From Haematococcus lacustris (Eukaryota > Chlorophyta > Chlorophyceae > Chlamydomonadales > Haematococcaceae), in assembly GCA_030144725.1 (NCBI GenBank), contig JASKMD010000030.1, positions 2,493,545 to 2,557,544 of the forward strand: a DNA stretch of 64,000 bases. The letters run 5' to 3'. The first letter of the stretch is position 1, and every line of letters begins with the position of its first letter. A program made the translations under genes and the position numbers. Below the pieces are notes generated by a model. The model was not told the origin of the DNA, did not search any database, and saw only the letters and a program-made list of their open reading frames with translations. This document shows, one piece after another, positions 1-12,700 of the stretch.

Positions 1-3
1 TGC

Positions 4-97
4 ATCTCTTATCTCTTTTCTCCGTCCATTGGAAACGCGTTTGAATTCATGCACATGGGCGATCTCTTATCTCTTTTCTCCGTCCATTGGAAACGCG
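4..97. repeat. 36-bp direct repeat, two copies
   Basis: The same 36-bp block (starting ATCTCTTATCTC and ending GGAAACGCG) occurs at 4-39 and 62-97, a 58-bp period. It lies upstream of the first recognisable cyclase exon. It could be the edge of a longer array cut off by the window start. No function can be assigned. Confidence 0.9.
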
Positions 98-457
98 CCC
101 ATAGAAGAGTACAGTCTCTTACAGCCGCCCCGACTCCTTTAATGAGCAGGGTGCTGCGACTCCTATTGGCTTGCTATCAACCCGATACCAAAGATATATA
201 CTTAGAAAACGAACATGCAGGCATTGTGCGTGACAGGATTGCGCAGCGTAGTCGACAGCGCTGGCGCATGCACACATATCTGTCTTTGCGCGCAATTGTT
301 TGCGCAGGGAAATTCGGGCGCGTCGTCAAGGGAGCCATGCGACTGGGCGCAGTCACTGGTGGCACAGGCGAGTTCCCGAGCATTGTCATGTCTATCCTGC
401 GCCCAATGTTTTCCTGTTGACACCATTTCCCTGTGCCATGGCCCCCAACCAATGTAG

Positions 458-3400
458 GTCCCAATTCACCTCCTGGTCTTGGACGAGTTCGGCCAGCGTG
501 TTTTGCAGTGCCAGCAGCGGAGCGGCCATGCATCGGACAGTTGCACGACCTTGTGGGAAATCTTGGGTGGAGAAGCAGCTGCAGCGGCTGCCCTGCAGCA
601 TGTAGCTACCGGTTTAGTCTGGCATGTCACAGTCACCAAAGACATGCCTGCGTCCTGTGAGGTCGCAAAGGCAGAGCAGCAGGAGATGCTGCGCACCAGT
701 CAGCACACCACAGCACCTCCCTCATCAGCTCCTTCAGGCTGCGCACCCTTATCATCAGCACACCAGAGCGGCACATCAGAGGGGTTGCCAAGCGCTACTC
801 AGCAACACGTGTTCCATGCCCAGAACATCACAACAGATGGCTGCCCAGAGCAAAGCTGCAGCAAGCAGCAGGTCAGGTTCAGTGTGACCAGTGTATCCAC
901 CGAGTTCGATGGGCCTGACACCCTTCCTTTCAACCTTTTACCAGCTGCACCGCCCAGGCCTGCAGGCAGGGAGCCGTCAGCCAGCTGCATGGCTGGCCCC
1001 AGGCAGTCCTTCACTGCGCCCCAGATCGGGGCGCTGGAGGCAGGGGCAGGAGCAGCCTTCAATAGCAATCCAGGCCTGCGGTCACGGCTTCTCGAGGCCT
1101 CAGTCAATCTTGACTGCAAGCTAGAACTGGCAGAGGACAACTGCGCCTTCCCAGTACTGCCTGCCCTGCGATGGAAATCCATGGTCACATTGCAACCCTC
1201 ACCGCATAAGAAGGTGCGTGGTGGTGGCTTGTCCTACACGAGCACTTGTCACTGCGTGTGCTTGGTCGGGCATGAAGAAGTATATGAGGCAATAGGGCAG
1301 TAGCAAAAGCACCTCCCTCTACACCGCAAAGGACAAACCATGTCCCTTCACTACGGATGGTGCTTTGTTGGTGTCAGGTTATGTTCTCATGCACATGGCA
1401 TGGGCGCCTTCCACCTACACTATCGCCCCGACTCCTGTGACAGCAGCTCAGGCCACCAGCACAGCTGCAGTGGGCGCCACCTGCTCTCCCCAATGCGCTG
1501 CATGTGCAATGCTGTACTGCAGTCCCTGTCTACCTACCTGCCTGGCTGTGGTGCTGGCTTGGCTTTGGCAGCCTTGCCCTGGTTGTGTCCTTTGCCTGTG
1601 GCCTTGGTGGACCGGGTGGTCTCAGCTGCCTGCTCAGCCATGGTGCACTGGGCTGGTGGGGAGTGCTGGGCTCTGAGGCTGCTGGCTGTGTGGCTTCCTG
1701 GCTGCATTTGCTGTTTGCACCTGCAGGAAGTAAACCTGTCCAGCAGTGGGCACAATGCAAGCTCTGTGGAGCCTGCGCTGACCAGCCTCACGTCACATGT
1801 GAGTGCAGCCAACATGACCCAGCTATGACCAAGGCATGCCATGTGGGCATTGGATGTGACGAGTGACAGCACCTCCCTCATTACCCCAGCAGGCCTACAC
1901 AGGGCAATGCACCTCCTACGCACGCTGCAGAAGTGCCTTACACCCATCGCCCTGATGATTGCAGCCTCATCACCATCTTACACTGAAGCGGCCTGCCACA
2001 GCACCTCACGTGCAGTGATGACTGTCCCTTGCACCTTCTTACCCCTTGCCCCCAAGTGCCAATCTCACACCACCTGCATCGCAGGTTGTTTCAAGCTCGT
2101 CGGTGGCTACTCCCACAACCCTGTTGAGCCATCACACGTTGGGTGGCCTCAGCAGCATAAAGAGCCACAGCCGCACAGCTGCCATGCTGCAGCTTATGGT
2201 GGACACCCGCGTTGGCAGCTGTGATGACCTAGCTCCGCGTACTCAGCGTCGCACGTCCGTCACAATGTCCAGTGCAATGCTGGAGTACACCGAGTGCGGC
2301 AATGCCTGCGAACCGAACACTTTCTACTCGGCCCGCCGTGCTGTCTGTCGTTCCGTGTCCTAGCAACGCCTGGGTTCTGATAGTCCCTTTCAGCGCTCAC
2401 ACCTACTCGCTTCCCCAGCTGGAGCGAGACAGGAGCAGAGCGGTGCACACCCCAACATACTCACACATCCCTCCACCCTTCCTCCCCTGCTAGAGCAGCC
2501 AAGCCACCAGCCAGCCGGCATGCCTGCCGCTGTGCACGCGCAAAGATGTGTGGATGCCCACAGAAGCTATCTGGGAGAGTTCAGTGCCGAGGAGCAGGGG
2601 CCGGCCACAGCCAGGGCAGCAGTGCAGCCTTACTCTGGCACACCACCCAGAGGCAGCAAAGGAGCCTTGCCTGGTCTAGACAAGGCCGCCTGCGTGGCCA
2701 ACGTGCCCCTGGCTAGTGAGCCTGACAACCACGCTGTGCCTCTATCTTCCCTCCCCTCCAGACACCCACCAGCAAGGACACTGACAGCGGGCAGCAGGGA
2801 GGGTACAGGGCTGTCGGAAGGTGGGCAGGAGGCTGGCAGCCCTGCGAGCCTGGCCCTGCTGCAACGCCCTGGAGTGCGCAGCGTGGTGGTGACAGTGAAG
2901 GGCATCGTGCACCAGCAGACAGGGCAACGAGCGCTGCTGGTGATGCAGCAGAACACCAGCCAGGCGATGGAGACGGAGAAGCTGTTGGCAGACCTGGCTG
3001 AGGCACAGCTGCGCACCGCCTCCACCATCTTCCCCCGCCATGGTGGGACGCACGCCATGCATGCCTGCCACATGCAAGCCACACCCTGGCTGCCAAGCAC
3101 AGCAGCACAGCCACAGTGCAAGGTCCACCTAAGCATGATAGCTGCGCTACTTCTACATTTGCCTCCTTTACTGCCCATCTCTGCCCCGCCCAATGCTGCA
3201 GTGCCTTCTCTTTCCACCCGTGGCAGGCCGCTATCAAAGCATGTGTGGTGCTGCCTGCAGTGGTGGAGTTCATGACCACCAGGGCACTCAAGGGAGGCAC
3301 CAGTAGCACCTCACCCCAAGAAGTAGCCCAGCTGGCCCGCCAGCACAAGGACGTGACGCTGTTGTTCATGGAGTGAGTGGTGCTCCCTCTGTGGCATGCA

Positions 3401-5123
3401 CCTATCAGCCAGGCAGCTGTCAGCCCACCCACACCCTGCCTGACCCTGCACCCCACAGCCCACCTGCTGTGCTGCCAGGGCCTGCCTGTGTGCCACCACT
3501 GCCCGCAGCATCGTGGGCTTCACGTCCATGGCCAAGGAGGTGGCGCCAGAGACCGTGATGGTGAGACCAGCTCAGGCAGTAGGGGCGCTGTAGGACACAG
3601 CATGCAGGACCCGCCAGGACTAGCCACTGCTGCCCCTTGCTGTCATCCAGGTGTTCCTCAACACGCTGTTCGGTGTGTTTGACCTGCTGGTGGACGTGCA
3701 CGGCGTTATGAAGGTCGAGACCGCGGGCGAGTAGGTGCCTCCGACACGTGCCTGCCTCAATGCAACCTCCCGGCCCGCTGACTGTATTTGCACTCTGCCC
3801 CTTATTTGCTTTGCAGCTGCTACATTGTGGCAGGAGGCATCCTGAGCTTCGACCGTAAAAAGGAGGCGAACGGAAGCGAACCGTCGGTGGGTCAGAGAAT
3901 GCTCCTCACACGCCTGCTCTTTTCATAGCCTTGCCCTTATGCACACAGCTGTCGAGCTGCTCACAGGAGCTTGGCCAGGAGTTTGCAGAAGTGCTGGAGC
4001 ATCATGACCCCGCCGACAGTGCAGCCCGCGTCATGGCCTTTGCCAAGGACATGATGGCCAGCAGCAAGCAGGTGAGTTTGCAGTACTTTGCCAGCTGCTG
4101 TAGCTCCCCGCATCAAGCTGTGCACACGTTGATACCATCCTGCAGGTCAAGATGCCGCACAATGACGAGCCAGTCTGCATTCGCATTGGCCTGCATACGG
4201 GCGACTGTGTGTCAGGCCTGATTGGCACCAAGGCGCCAAAGTATGCCGTGTTGTGAGTGAGCTGGCGCCAGGCAGCAGCAGCAAGCACAACCTGACTTGC
4301 CAAGCAGCCTCCCACTTGGCTGCCTTGGCCTGCTGATGCATGCAGCGGCGACACCATGAACACGGCCAGCCGCATGGAGTCCACCTGCACACCGGGCCGC
4401 ATCCAGGTGTCAGCCGTCACGCATGCGCTGCTGCCACATGAGGCGTGGGAGGCAACAGGGGGCGTGCTTGCCAAGGGCAAGGTGCGTCACACAAGCTGGT
4501 GTGGCCTTTCAATGCTACACTGCACAATAGCAGCCCTCATCCTGGCCTTGTTGCTGATACACACAGGGGGTGATGGAGACGTACCTGTGGGTTGGCAGTG
4601 TCGGGCTGTCTGGGCCTCCCCTTGCTGGCCGTATGGAGCAGAGCCCAGCTAGCTGCCGCCATTCCAGGAGCACCGTTGCTGCGTGAGTGGTAATAAACAG
4701 TCGCTGTCATGATGTTTTGTTGCTCCAGTCAGTAACGTTCAATACCAGGACTGGTACAGCTGCTCTTGCTGCACTGAAGCTGTGTTGCTGACATGGCATG
4801 TCATTACCGTCACCCACTGCAGGCTCACAATGGATCACCGCCAGACTGGCGGCCTGGTGGCCAGTGCCATGTCCCAGTCCCTGCGCCATGCGGCCACAAC
4901 ACTGGGCTTAGCCAAAAAGAGCCTGTGGCGAGTTCAGTCGTTGTCACAGGCCCCCAGTCGAGGTCACAGCCTGGACCTGCCGCGCCCAAGCCCAATCCTC
5001 GTCAGCAGCACTTCCTGCAGTGACATTGATGAGTTGGGGGGCCTGCTGGTGAGCTGCCCAGACATGATCCTGCCGCACAAGCTGCCAGCACCAGGTCAGG
5101 ATAGATGTGGCGGGGTGGAGTAG
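458..5123 (+). CDS. Cyclase A: class III nucleotide cyclase with PAS-like N-terminal region, 5' partial
   Basis: Likely makes cGMP or cAMP from GTP or ATP. Exons I can place: 458-1213 (opening VPIHLLVLDEFGQRVL, parallel to cyclase C exon 2), 2085 to about 2350 (matches cyclase C exon 3 around TAAML..MVD), one ending at 3042, then 3261-3372, 3509-3560, 3651-3730, 3817-3886, 3967-4071, 4146-4252, 4346-4481, 4567-4682 and 4823-5123. From 3042 on, all phases agree. The core reads LLFMD-IVGFTSMAKE, KVETAGDCYIVAGG, IRIGLHTGDCVSG and FGDTMNTASRME, so both metal-binding Asp residues and the Asn/Arg pair are present. The region before the core (VVVTVKGIVHQQTG..LLVMQQ) looks like a PAS C-terminus feeding into a signalling helix. 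The first exon and the exon edges between 2350 and 2800 are not resolved. An F1 relic sits in the intron 1214-2084. Confidence 0.8.
1335..1860 (-). mobile_element. F1 element relic in an intron of cyclase A
   Basis: Read on the minus strand, the block encodes EATQPAASEPSTP..PGR, then a stop, then VDRDCSTALHMQRIGESRWR, the RuvC-III-like block of F1. It is followed by the F1 tail (palindromic CATGCACATGGCATGGGCG and CACCTACACTATCGCCC). It lies within the intron between the exons ending at 1213 and starting at 2085, so it need not break the gene. Only the C-terminal part of the element's protein is present. Confidence 0.7.
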
Positions 5124-5161
5124 GCCAGGGTAGCTGCTCACGGCTGGTATGCACCCTAGCG

Positions 5162-5166
5162 TGTAA
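5162..5166 (+). terminator. Putative poly(A) signal TGTAA of cyclase A
   Basis: TGTAA lies 39 bases after the proposed TAG stop at 5121-5123. TGTAA is the usual volvocine/chlamydomonad polyadenylation motif. The copy at 9829-9833 follows chimera B in the same way. Confidence 0.5.
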
Positions 5167-6080
5167 TGGCGCACAACCAGCTGTGATGCCATGCATACTA
5201 TCGCTCAAGCCCAATCGAGGTTTTCTAGCATGCAAGCATATGGTGCATAAAGACATTGTCGGGTGGTCCTCCTTGGCAGTTAAGGAGGCCCAAAAGCTCT
5301 CACTGCAAAGAGAGGATACTGGTGTACTGCACAAGGATTGTGTGGTGTGAGCAGCAGTGGCTTGGCCTGCATGAGGCCGCCCAGTGGTATGGCTTGCACA
5401 CCTTGACAAACTGATGCATCCATCCATCATTTGAACGAGAGATGTAGCACTGGGCATTGTATGGCAAAGAATGTTATGCATTTGCATTGGCGTGGTCAAC
5501 CAGATCAAACAAGCAGTACCTCCTGCTGGTCTTTGCCCGTTCATGGTTATTGGTTGCTTGCACATCATGCCTGCATTTGCTTGCTGATGAGAGAGGGGGT
5601 CATGTGGGAATGTGTTTTGTGATTGGGAACCTCTGCATGCAAGGGAGAGAGTTGCAAACGCATGAGGCGCCACATGGCTAGGCATGCATCACAGGGCCGG
5701 TCCGCAGCATGCCGCCACATCAGATGCAAAGCAAGCCGAGCACACCAACAGGCTGGCCAGACCCTCACGACAGTCATGAGTTTGCTCTTCCCTTGCATGC
5801 ATCCCGTGTATGGCGGTTTGCTGGTCTTCTTCGTAGCGGTTGAACTGTAAGCAGCAGCAGCCAGAAAGGCCAGGGAGGCGGGGCCAGGAGCCAACTCAGC
5901 AGGCAACCACTGCGCAGAAATAGCACCTCGGACATCATGGACACCTAGTAGCACCTCCCGCCCTCGGTCCTGCTCCCGCCACCGCTGCCGGGCCCTCCAG
6001 CATTTGATCTCCGCCCGTGGTAATCGACAGGGCGGCCAAGGCGGGAAGGGCCGGCTGGTGCTAGTCCCAGTTCCCATGTT

Positions 6081-6290
6081 CCGTCAGTGTTGCGGTGTTG
6101 CTTATCTCCGTGTTGAACATGACAAACATGCGCGCAAACGTGTCCTGGATCTAGCAAATGATATTGGCTACCCCTCCCACGTAAGTTCCGTCAGTGTTGC
6201 GATGTTGCGATGTTGCTAAACATGACAAACATGCGCGCGAAGTGAGTCACGACGCGGCGGACTGGGTCTAGCAATGATATTGTAGTCTAT
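6081..6290. repeat. Imperfect 107-bp tandem repeat
   Basis: Two units start CCGTCAGTGTTGCG at 6081 and 6188. Both contain ATGACAAACATGCGCGC, a TCTAGCAA element and TGATATTG. The arrangement is duplicated at 10748-10957. It lies upstream of a cyclase start codon, so a promoter role is possible but unproven. Confidence 0.8.
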
Positions 6291-6727
6291 CATAAACATC
6301 GTAGCTGGCCACCAATGTAGTTGGCCGCTCCTGCCACTCTTGCTCAACTTATGCCCGGACAGCGCGCTCGTGATCAACGCCAACATCACAGGTCCCAAGG
6401 TCCATCCAAGGTCATGCAACCTCTCCCAGCCCCTAGGAACCAGCCCCCTCCTGAAGCGCTTACTTTGACTCGCCGCTAGCCTTCACAAACGCTGTGAGAG
6501 CCAGATGCATGGAGCAAGTCATAGCATATATGCATGGAGCGAGTCAACAATGCTAGTCTCGTCAATAGTCGTGTCGCTATCGCTCAGCGTATGTATGGAC
6601 GTCCTTGCGTGCCTACCGTTTGTCAACTGCCCCCTTGCATGTTTGTGCCTTCCGGGCTCGGTACAGCAACGCACGCTATTGGAGCACATTTGATATACGT
6701 ATAGACAAGCATCTGGTTTTCTTAGAC

Positions 6728-9700
6728 ATGGCCCGCGCGAGCGAGTGGGCGGAGGTTGCTGTCGCTGCGGTGAGTTTGAATTGTTAAGCTAGTAAGGCTG
6801 AAAGAAAGGCTGCTTTACAACCTTGTCCTCACCGGGTTCCGGGTTCCCAGGTTCAATTCAATGTCAGCGTGCTATCTTCGGACGGTCAGCGACTGCTGTA
6901 CACTAGCACACCATCGCCTGTGGAGCCTGCTTGCAACGAAGTAGCTGACAGGCGCAATGGCGACTGCCTCATGCAAATACTTGGGGGTGACAGGGCAGCA
7001 TTCTTGGATTTGTTGGAGCATACAGTGGATGGAGCTCTCTGGCAAGGAACTGTGACATCAAACCATGTGGCAGCTGGCCTGTCACGAAGCATCAGCCGGC
7101 GGTATAATGAGCATGCCTATGGTGCGGTGGACCACGAATCAGACATGGTGCTTGCCCTGGACTCTGCATCCCAGCTGTCTACGAGTCAGGCAATGGTGGT
7201 GCTAACGCAGCAGCTGCTGGTGCAGCACCCACCACCACACATGCAAATGAAGACCAGCCTTCAGTCTTCCTTGCCACCTAGCGTTCCACAGCCTCTGGAC
7301 AGCAAAGCCCTTGGCACGGAAGAGGTCCTTGTGCAGGACCAGGAGGTGGGCCCTATTGCCCTGCGTCGCTCCAGACCTTTGGAGCTGCCCGACAGGCAGT
7401 CTAAGACGCCAGAAGAGCTGGCAGACCCACCCCACAGCTCTGCCACAGCCCCCTTGCCCCCCTCAACCTTACACATGCCAGGTGGCCAGGTGGTGTACCG
7501 GAGCAGTGCGTCTTATTGGGGCGACGAGCCCAGCAGCTACCGGGGCACCGGGACCAGCAGTGCAGCACACAAGTCCCTGTCGAGTGCAAGCCACCTGGCT
7601 TCCGGGGACTGGCGGCTGTCTGACAACACGCAGACCACAGCCAAGGGTGGGGAGCGCATCAGCGGCTTTGAGGCCAACTCACTTCGAACGAGCCAGGTGG
7701 AGGGCAAGCCAGTGACCATCCCTCGCAGTGATGGCTTCACAGGTCTGGACAGGGCGGCATTGGAGGGGCTCTCAGGCTCAGGCCGCAACCTGGTGAGTTG
7801 AGGCATTGGCAGTGCACCATGGAGGTCTTAATGCATGAGTCACATTCTACTGCACCCTATCAGGCTCAGTTCCTGTCCATCTACTGCCTGTACCACGTCT
7901 AACCATGTGTATTGCAGCCTGAAGGTCCTATTTCAGCCCTGCACTGTGTCCATGCTGAACATGTAAAACCACGGCCCTGCCTTGCCCTGTCTGGTGCGCA
8001 GTCCCCATACCTCCGCAGCAGTGTGGGCAGTCCGCCCCACAGCAACAACATACAGAACCGCACCCACAGCATGCGCCCCCCCCTGAGCAGCCTTCTGGCT
8101 AGCCGCGTCAAGACGGCAGCAATGCTAGGCGCCATGATGGACTTGATGACCGAGCAGCCCAACCCAGCCCAGCATTCCCTGTGTGGGGCCAGGGCTGCAT
8201 CAGCCACCCCAGTGCCTAGCTCCAAGAGTATGACCTCAGGCAGCAGCGTCCCACAGCATGGACACAGCATGCAGGACCCGCCAGGTCTAGCCACTGCTGC
8301 CCCTTGCTGTCATCCATGTGTTCCTCAACACGCTGTTCGGTGTGTTTGACCTGCTGGTGGACGTGCACGGCGTTATGAAGGTCGAGACCGCGGGCGAGTA
8401 GGTGCCTCCGACACGTGCCTGCCTCAATGCAACCTCCCGGCCCGCTGACTGTATTTGCACTCTGCCCCTTATTTGCTTTGCAGCTGCTACATTGTGGCAG
8501 GAGGCATCCTGAGCTTCGACCGTAAAAAGGAGGCGAACGGAAGCGAACCGTCGGTGGGTCAGAGAATGCTCCTCACACGCCTGCTCTTTTCATAGCCTTG
8601 CCCTTATGCACACAGCTGTCGAGCTGCTCACAGGAGCTTGGCCAGGAGTTTGCAGAAGTGCTGGAGCATCATGACCCCGCCGACAGTGCAGCCCGCGTCA
8701 TGGCCTTTGCCAAGGACATGATGGCCAGCAGCAAGCAGGTGAGTTTGCAGTACTTTGCCAGCTGCTGTAGCTCCCCGCATCAAGCTGTGCACACGTTGAT
8801 ACCATCCTGCAGGTCAAGATGCCGCACAATGACGAGCCAGTCTGCATTCGCATTGGCCTGCATACGGGCGACTGTGTGTCAGGCCTGATTGGCACCAAGG
8901 CGCCAAAGTATGCCGTGTTGTGAGTGAGCTGGCGCCAGGCAGCAGCAGCAAGCACAACCTGACTTGCCAAGCAGCCTCCCACTTGGCTGCCTTGGCCTGC
9001 TGATGCATGCAGCGGCGACACCATGAACACGGCCAGCCGCATGGAGTCCACCTGCACACCGGGCCGCATCCAGGTGTCAGCCGTCACGCATGCGCTGCTG
9101 CCACATGAGGCGTGGGAGGCAACAGGGGGCGTGCTTGCCAAGGGCAAGGTGCGTCACACAAGCTGGTGTGGCCTTTCAATGCTACACTGCACAATAGCAG
9201 CCCTCATCCTGGCCTTGTTGCTGATACACACAGGGGGTGATGGAGACGTACCTGTGGGTTGGCAGTGTCGGGCTGTCTGGGCCTCCCCTTGCTGGCCGTA
9301 TGGAGCAGAGCCCAGCTAGCTGCCGCCATTCCAGGAGCACCGTTGCTGCGTGAGTGGTAATAAACAGTCGCTGTCATGATGTTTTGTTGCTCCAGTCAGT
9401 AACGTTCAATACCAGGACTGGTACAGCTGCTCTTGCTGCACTGAAGCTGTGTTGCTGACATGGCATGTCATTACCGTCACCGACTGCAGGCTCACAATGG
9501 ATCACCGCCAGACTGGCGGCCTGGTGGCCAGTGCCATGTCCCAGTCCCTGCGCCATGCGGCCACAGCACTGGGCTTAGCCAAAAAGAGCCTGTGGCGAGT
9601 TCAGTCGTTGTCACAGGCCCCCAGTCGAGGTCACAGCCTGGACCTGCCGCGCCCAAGCCCAATCCTCGTCAGCAGCACTTCCTGCAGTGACATTGATGAG

Positions 9701-9790
9701 TTGGGGGGCCTGCTGGTGAGCTGCCCAGACATGATCCTGCCGCACAAGCTGCCAGCACCAGGTCAGGATAGATGTGGCGGGGTGGAGTAG
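6728..9790 (+). pseudogene. Cyclase B: chimeric, truncated cyclase at a tandem-duplication junction
   Basis: The 5' part is a C-type gene: ATG at 6728 (MARASEWAEVAVAA), exon 2 at 6851-7792 and exon 3 from 7918, nearly identical to cyclase C. At about 8235 it jumps into an intron of the A-type gene. From there only the A-type 3' catalytic exons follow: 8318-8397, 8484-8553, 8634-8738, 8813-8919, 9013-9148, 9234-9349 and 9490-9790. The exons for the end of the PAS-like region and the first metal-binding Asp (LLFMD-IVGFT) are absent. The exon-3 frame runs through the junction to a stop at 8347-8349. The acceptor AG before the first A-type exon is AT here (8316-8317). A working cyclase is therefore unlikely, although a truncated PAS-like protein could still be made. 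Confidence 0.8.
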
Positions 9791-12700
9791 GCCAGGGTAG
9801 CTGCTCACGGCTGGTATGCACCCTAGCGTGTAATGGCGCACAACCAGCTGTGATGCCATGCATACTATCGCTCAAGCCCAATCGAGGTTTTCTAGCATGC
9901 AAGCATATGGTGCATAAAGACATTGTCGGGTGGTCCTCCTTGGCAGTTAAGGAGGCCCAAAAGCTCTCACTGCAAAGAGAGGATACTGGTGTACTGCACA
10001 AGGATTGTGTGGTGTGAGCAGCAGTGGCTTGGCCTGCATGAGGCCGCCCAGTGGTATGGCTTGCACACCTTGACAACCTGATGCATCCATCCATCATTTG
10101 AACGAGAGATGTAGCACTGGGCATTGTATGGCAAAGAATGTTATGCATTTGCATTGGCGTGGTCAACCAGATCAAACAAGCAGTACCTCCTGCTGGTCTT
10201 TGCCCGTTCATGGTTATTGGTTGCTTGCACATCATGCCTGCATTTGCTTGCTGATGAGAGAGGGGGTCATGTGGGAATGTGTATTGTGATTGGGAACCTC
10301 TGCATGCAAGGGAGAGAGTTGCAAACGCATGAGGCGCCACATGGCTAGGCATGCATCACAGGGCCGGTCCGCAGCATGCCGCCACATCAGATGTAAAGCA
10401 AGCCGAGCACACCAACAGGCTGGCCAGACCCTCACGACAGTCATGAGTTTGCTCTTCCCTTGCATGCATCCCGTGTATGGCGGTTTGCTGGTCTTCTTCG
10501 TAGCGGTTGAACTGTAAGCAGCAGCAGCCAGAAAGGCCAGGGAGGCGGGGCCAGGAGCCAACTCAGCAGGCAACCACTGCGCAGAAATAGCACCTCGGAC
10601 ATCATGGACACCTAGTAGCACCTCCCGCCCTCGGTCCTGCTCCCGCCACCGCTGCCGGGCCCTCCAGCATTTGATCTCCGCCCGTGGTAATCGACAGGGC
10701 GGCCAAGGCGGGAAGGGCCGGCTGGTGCTAGTCCCAGTTCCCATGTTCCGTCAGTGTTGCGGTGTTGCTTATCTCCGTGTTGAACATGACAAACATGCGC
10801 GCAAACGTGTCCTGGATCTAGCAAATGATATTGGCTACCCCTCCCACGTAAGTTCCGTCAGTGTTGCGATGTTGCGATGTTGCTAAACATGACAAACATG
10901 CGCGCGAAGTGAGTCACGACGCGGCGGACTGGGTCTAGCAATGATATTGTAGTCTATCATAAACATCGTAGCTGGCCACCAATGTAGTTGGCCGCTCCTG
11001 CCACTCTTGCTCAACTTATGCCCGGACAGCGCGCTCGTGATCAACGCCAACATCACAGGTCCCAAGGTCCATCCAAGGTCATGCAACCTCTCCCAGCCCC
11101 TAGGAACCAGCCCCCTCCTGAAGCGCTTACTTTGACTCGCCGCTAGCCTTCACAAACGCTGTGAGAGCCAGATGCATGGAGCAAGTCATAGCATATATGC
11201 ATGGAGCGAGTCAACAATGCTAGTCTCGTCAATAGTCGTGTCGCTATCGCTCAGCGTATGTATGGACGTCCTTGCGTGCCTACCGTTTGTCAACTGCCCC
11301 CTTGCATGTTTGTGCCTTCCGGGCTCGGTACAGCAACGCACGCTATTGGAGCACATTTGATATACGTATAGACAAGCATCTGGTTTTCTTAGACATGGCC
11401 CGCGCGAGCGAGTGGGCGGAGGTTGCTGTCGCTGCGGTGAGTTTGAATTGTTAAGCTAGTAAGGCTGAAAGAAAGGCTGCTTTACAACCTTGTCCTCACC
11501 GGGTTCCGGGTTCCCAGGTTCAATTCAATGTCAGCGTGCTATCTTCGGACGGTCAGCGACTGCTGTACACTAGCACACCATCGCCTGTGGAGCCTGCTTG
11601 CAACGAAGTAGCTGACAGGCGCAATGGCGACTGCCTCATGCAAATACTTGGGGGTGACAGGGCAGCATTCTTGGATTTGTTGGAGCATACAGTGGATGGA
11701 GCTCTCTGGCAAGGAACTGTGACATCAAACCATGTGGCAGCTGGCCTGTCACGAAGCATCAGCCGGCGGTATAATGAGCATGCCTATGGTGCGGTGGACC
11801 ACGAATCAGACATGGTGCTTGCCCTGGACTCTGCATCCCAGCTGTCTACGAGTCAGGCAATGGTGGTGCTAACGCAGCAGCTGCTGGTGCAGCACCCACC
11901 ACCACACATGCAAATGAAGACCAGCCTTCAGTCTTCCTTGCCACCTAGCGTTCCACAGCCTCTGGACAGCAAAGCCCTTGGCACGGAAGAGGTCCTTGTG
12001 CAGGACCAGGAGGTGGGCCCTATTGCCCTGCGTCGCTCCAGACCTTTGGAGCTGCCCGACAGGCAGTCTAAGACGCCAGAAGAGCTGGCAGACCCACCCC
12101 ACAGCTCTGCCACAGCCCCCTTGCCCCCCTCAACCTTACACATGCCAGGTGGCCAGGTGGTGTACCGGAGCAGTGCGTCTTATTGGGGCGACGAGCCCAG
12201 CAGCTACCGGGGCACCGGGACCAGCAGTGCAGCACACAAGTCCCTGTCGAGTGCAAGCCACCTGGCTTCCGGGGACTGGCGGCTGTCTGACAACACGCAG
12301 ACCACAGCCAAGGGTGGGGAGCGCATCAGCGGCTTTGGGGCCAACTCACTTCGAACGAGCCAGGTGGAGGGCAAGCCAGTGACCATCCCTCGCAGTGTTG
12401 GCTTCACAGGTCTGGACAGGGCGGCATTGGAGGGGCTCTCAGGCTCAGGCCGCAACCTGGTGAGTTGAGGCATTGGCAGTGCACCATGGAGGTCTTAATG
12501 CATGAGTCACATTCTACTGCACCCTATCAGGCTCAGTTCCTGTCCATCTACTGCCTGTACCACGTCTAACCATGTGTATTGCAGCCTGAAGGTCCTATTT
12601 CAGCCCTGCACTGTGTCCATGCTGAACATGTAAAACCACGGCCCTGCCTTGCCCTGTCTGGTGCGCAGTCCCCATACCTCCGCAGCAGTGTGGGCAGTCC

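Larger units (their letters stand above)
5124..6727. other. Intergenic region between cyclase A and chimera B
   Basis: No convincing coding exon was seen. It begins with the 3' flank of cyclase A, including a TGTAA motif, and should hold the promoter and 5' leader of the B/C-type gene. It contains an imperfect 107-bp tandem repeat (6081-6290) and short direct repeats around 6505-6550 (GATGCATGGAGC and ATGCATGGAGCGAGTC). Its twin is 9791-11394. Confidence 0.6.
3593..8234 (+). repeat. Segmental duplication, left copy (4642 bp)
   Basis: Matches 8260-12901 at a constant offset of 4667 bases with no indel noticed. About nine single-base differences were seen by eye (for example near 4814, 5718 and 7730), so identity is about 99.8%. 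It contains the 3' half of cyclase A, the intergenic region and the 5' half of a C-type cyclase gene. Confidence 0.95.

Noticed and set aside
49..420. 123-codon open frame at the window start
   Set aside because: It begins in the 36-bp repeat, has no motif support, and does not connect in phase with the first cyclase exon.
799..1188. Minus-strand open frames opposite cyclase exons, and many similar ones opposite CPC1
   Set aside because: They are shadows of GC-rich coding exons, with no motifs or splice logic of their own.
6835..6865. tRNA T-arm-like GGTTCAATTC
   Set aside because: It is the acceptor and start of cyclase exon 2. No acceptor, D or anticodon stems could be placed around it.
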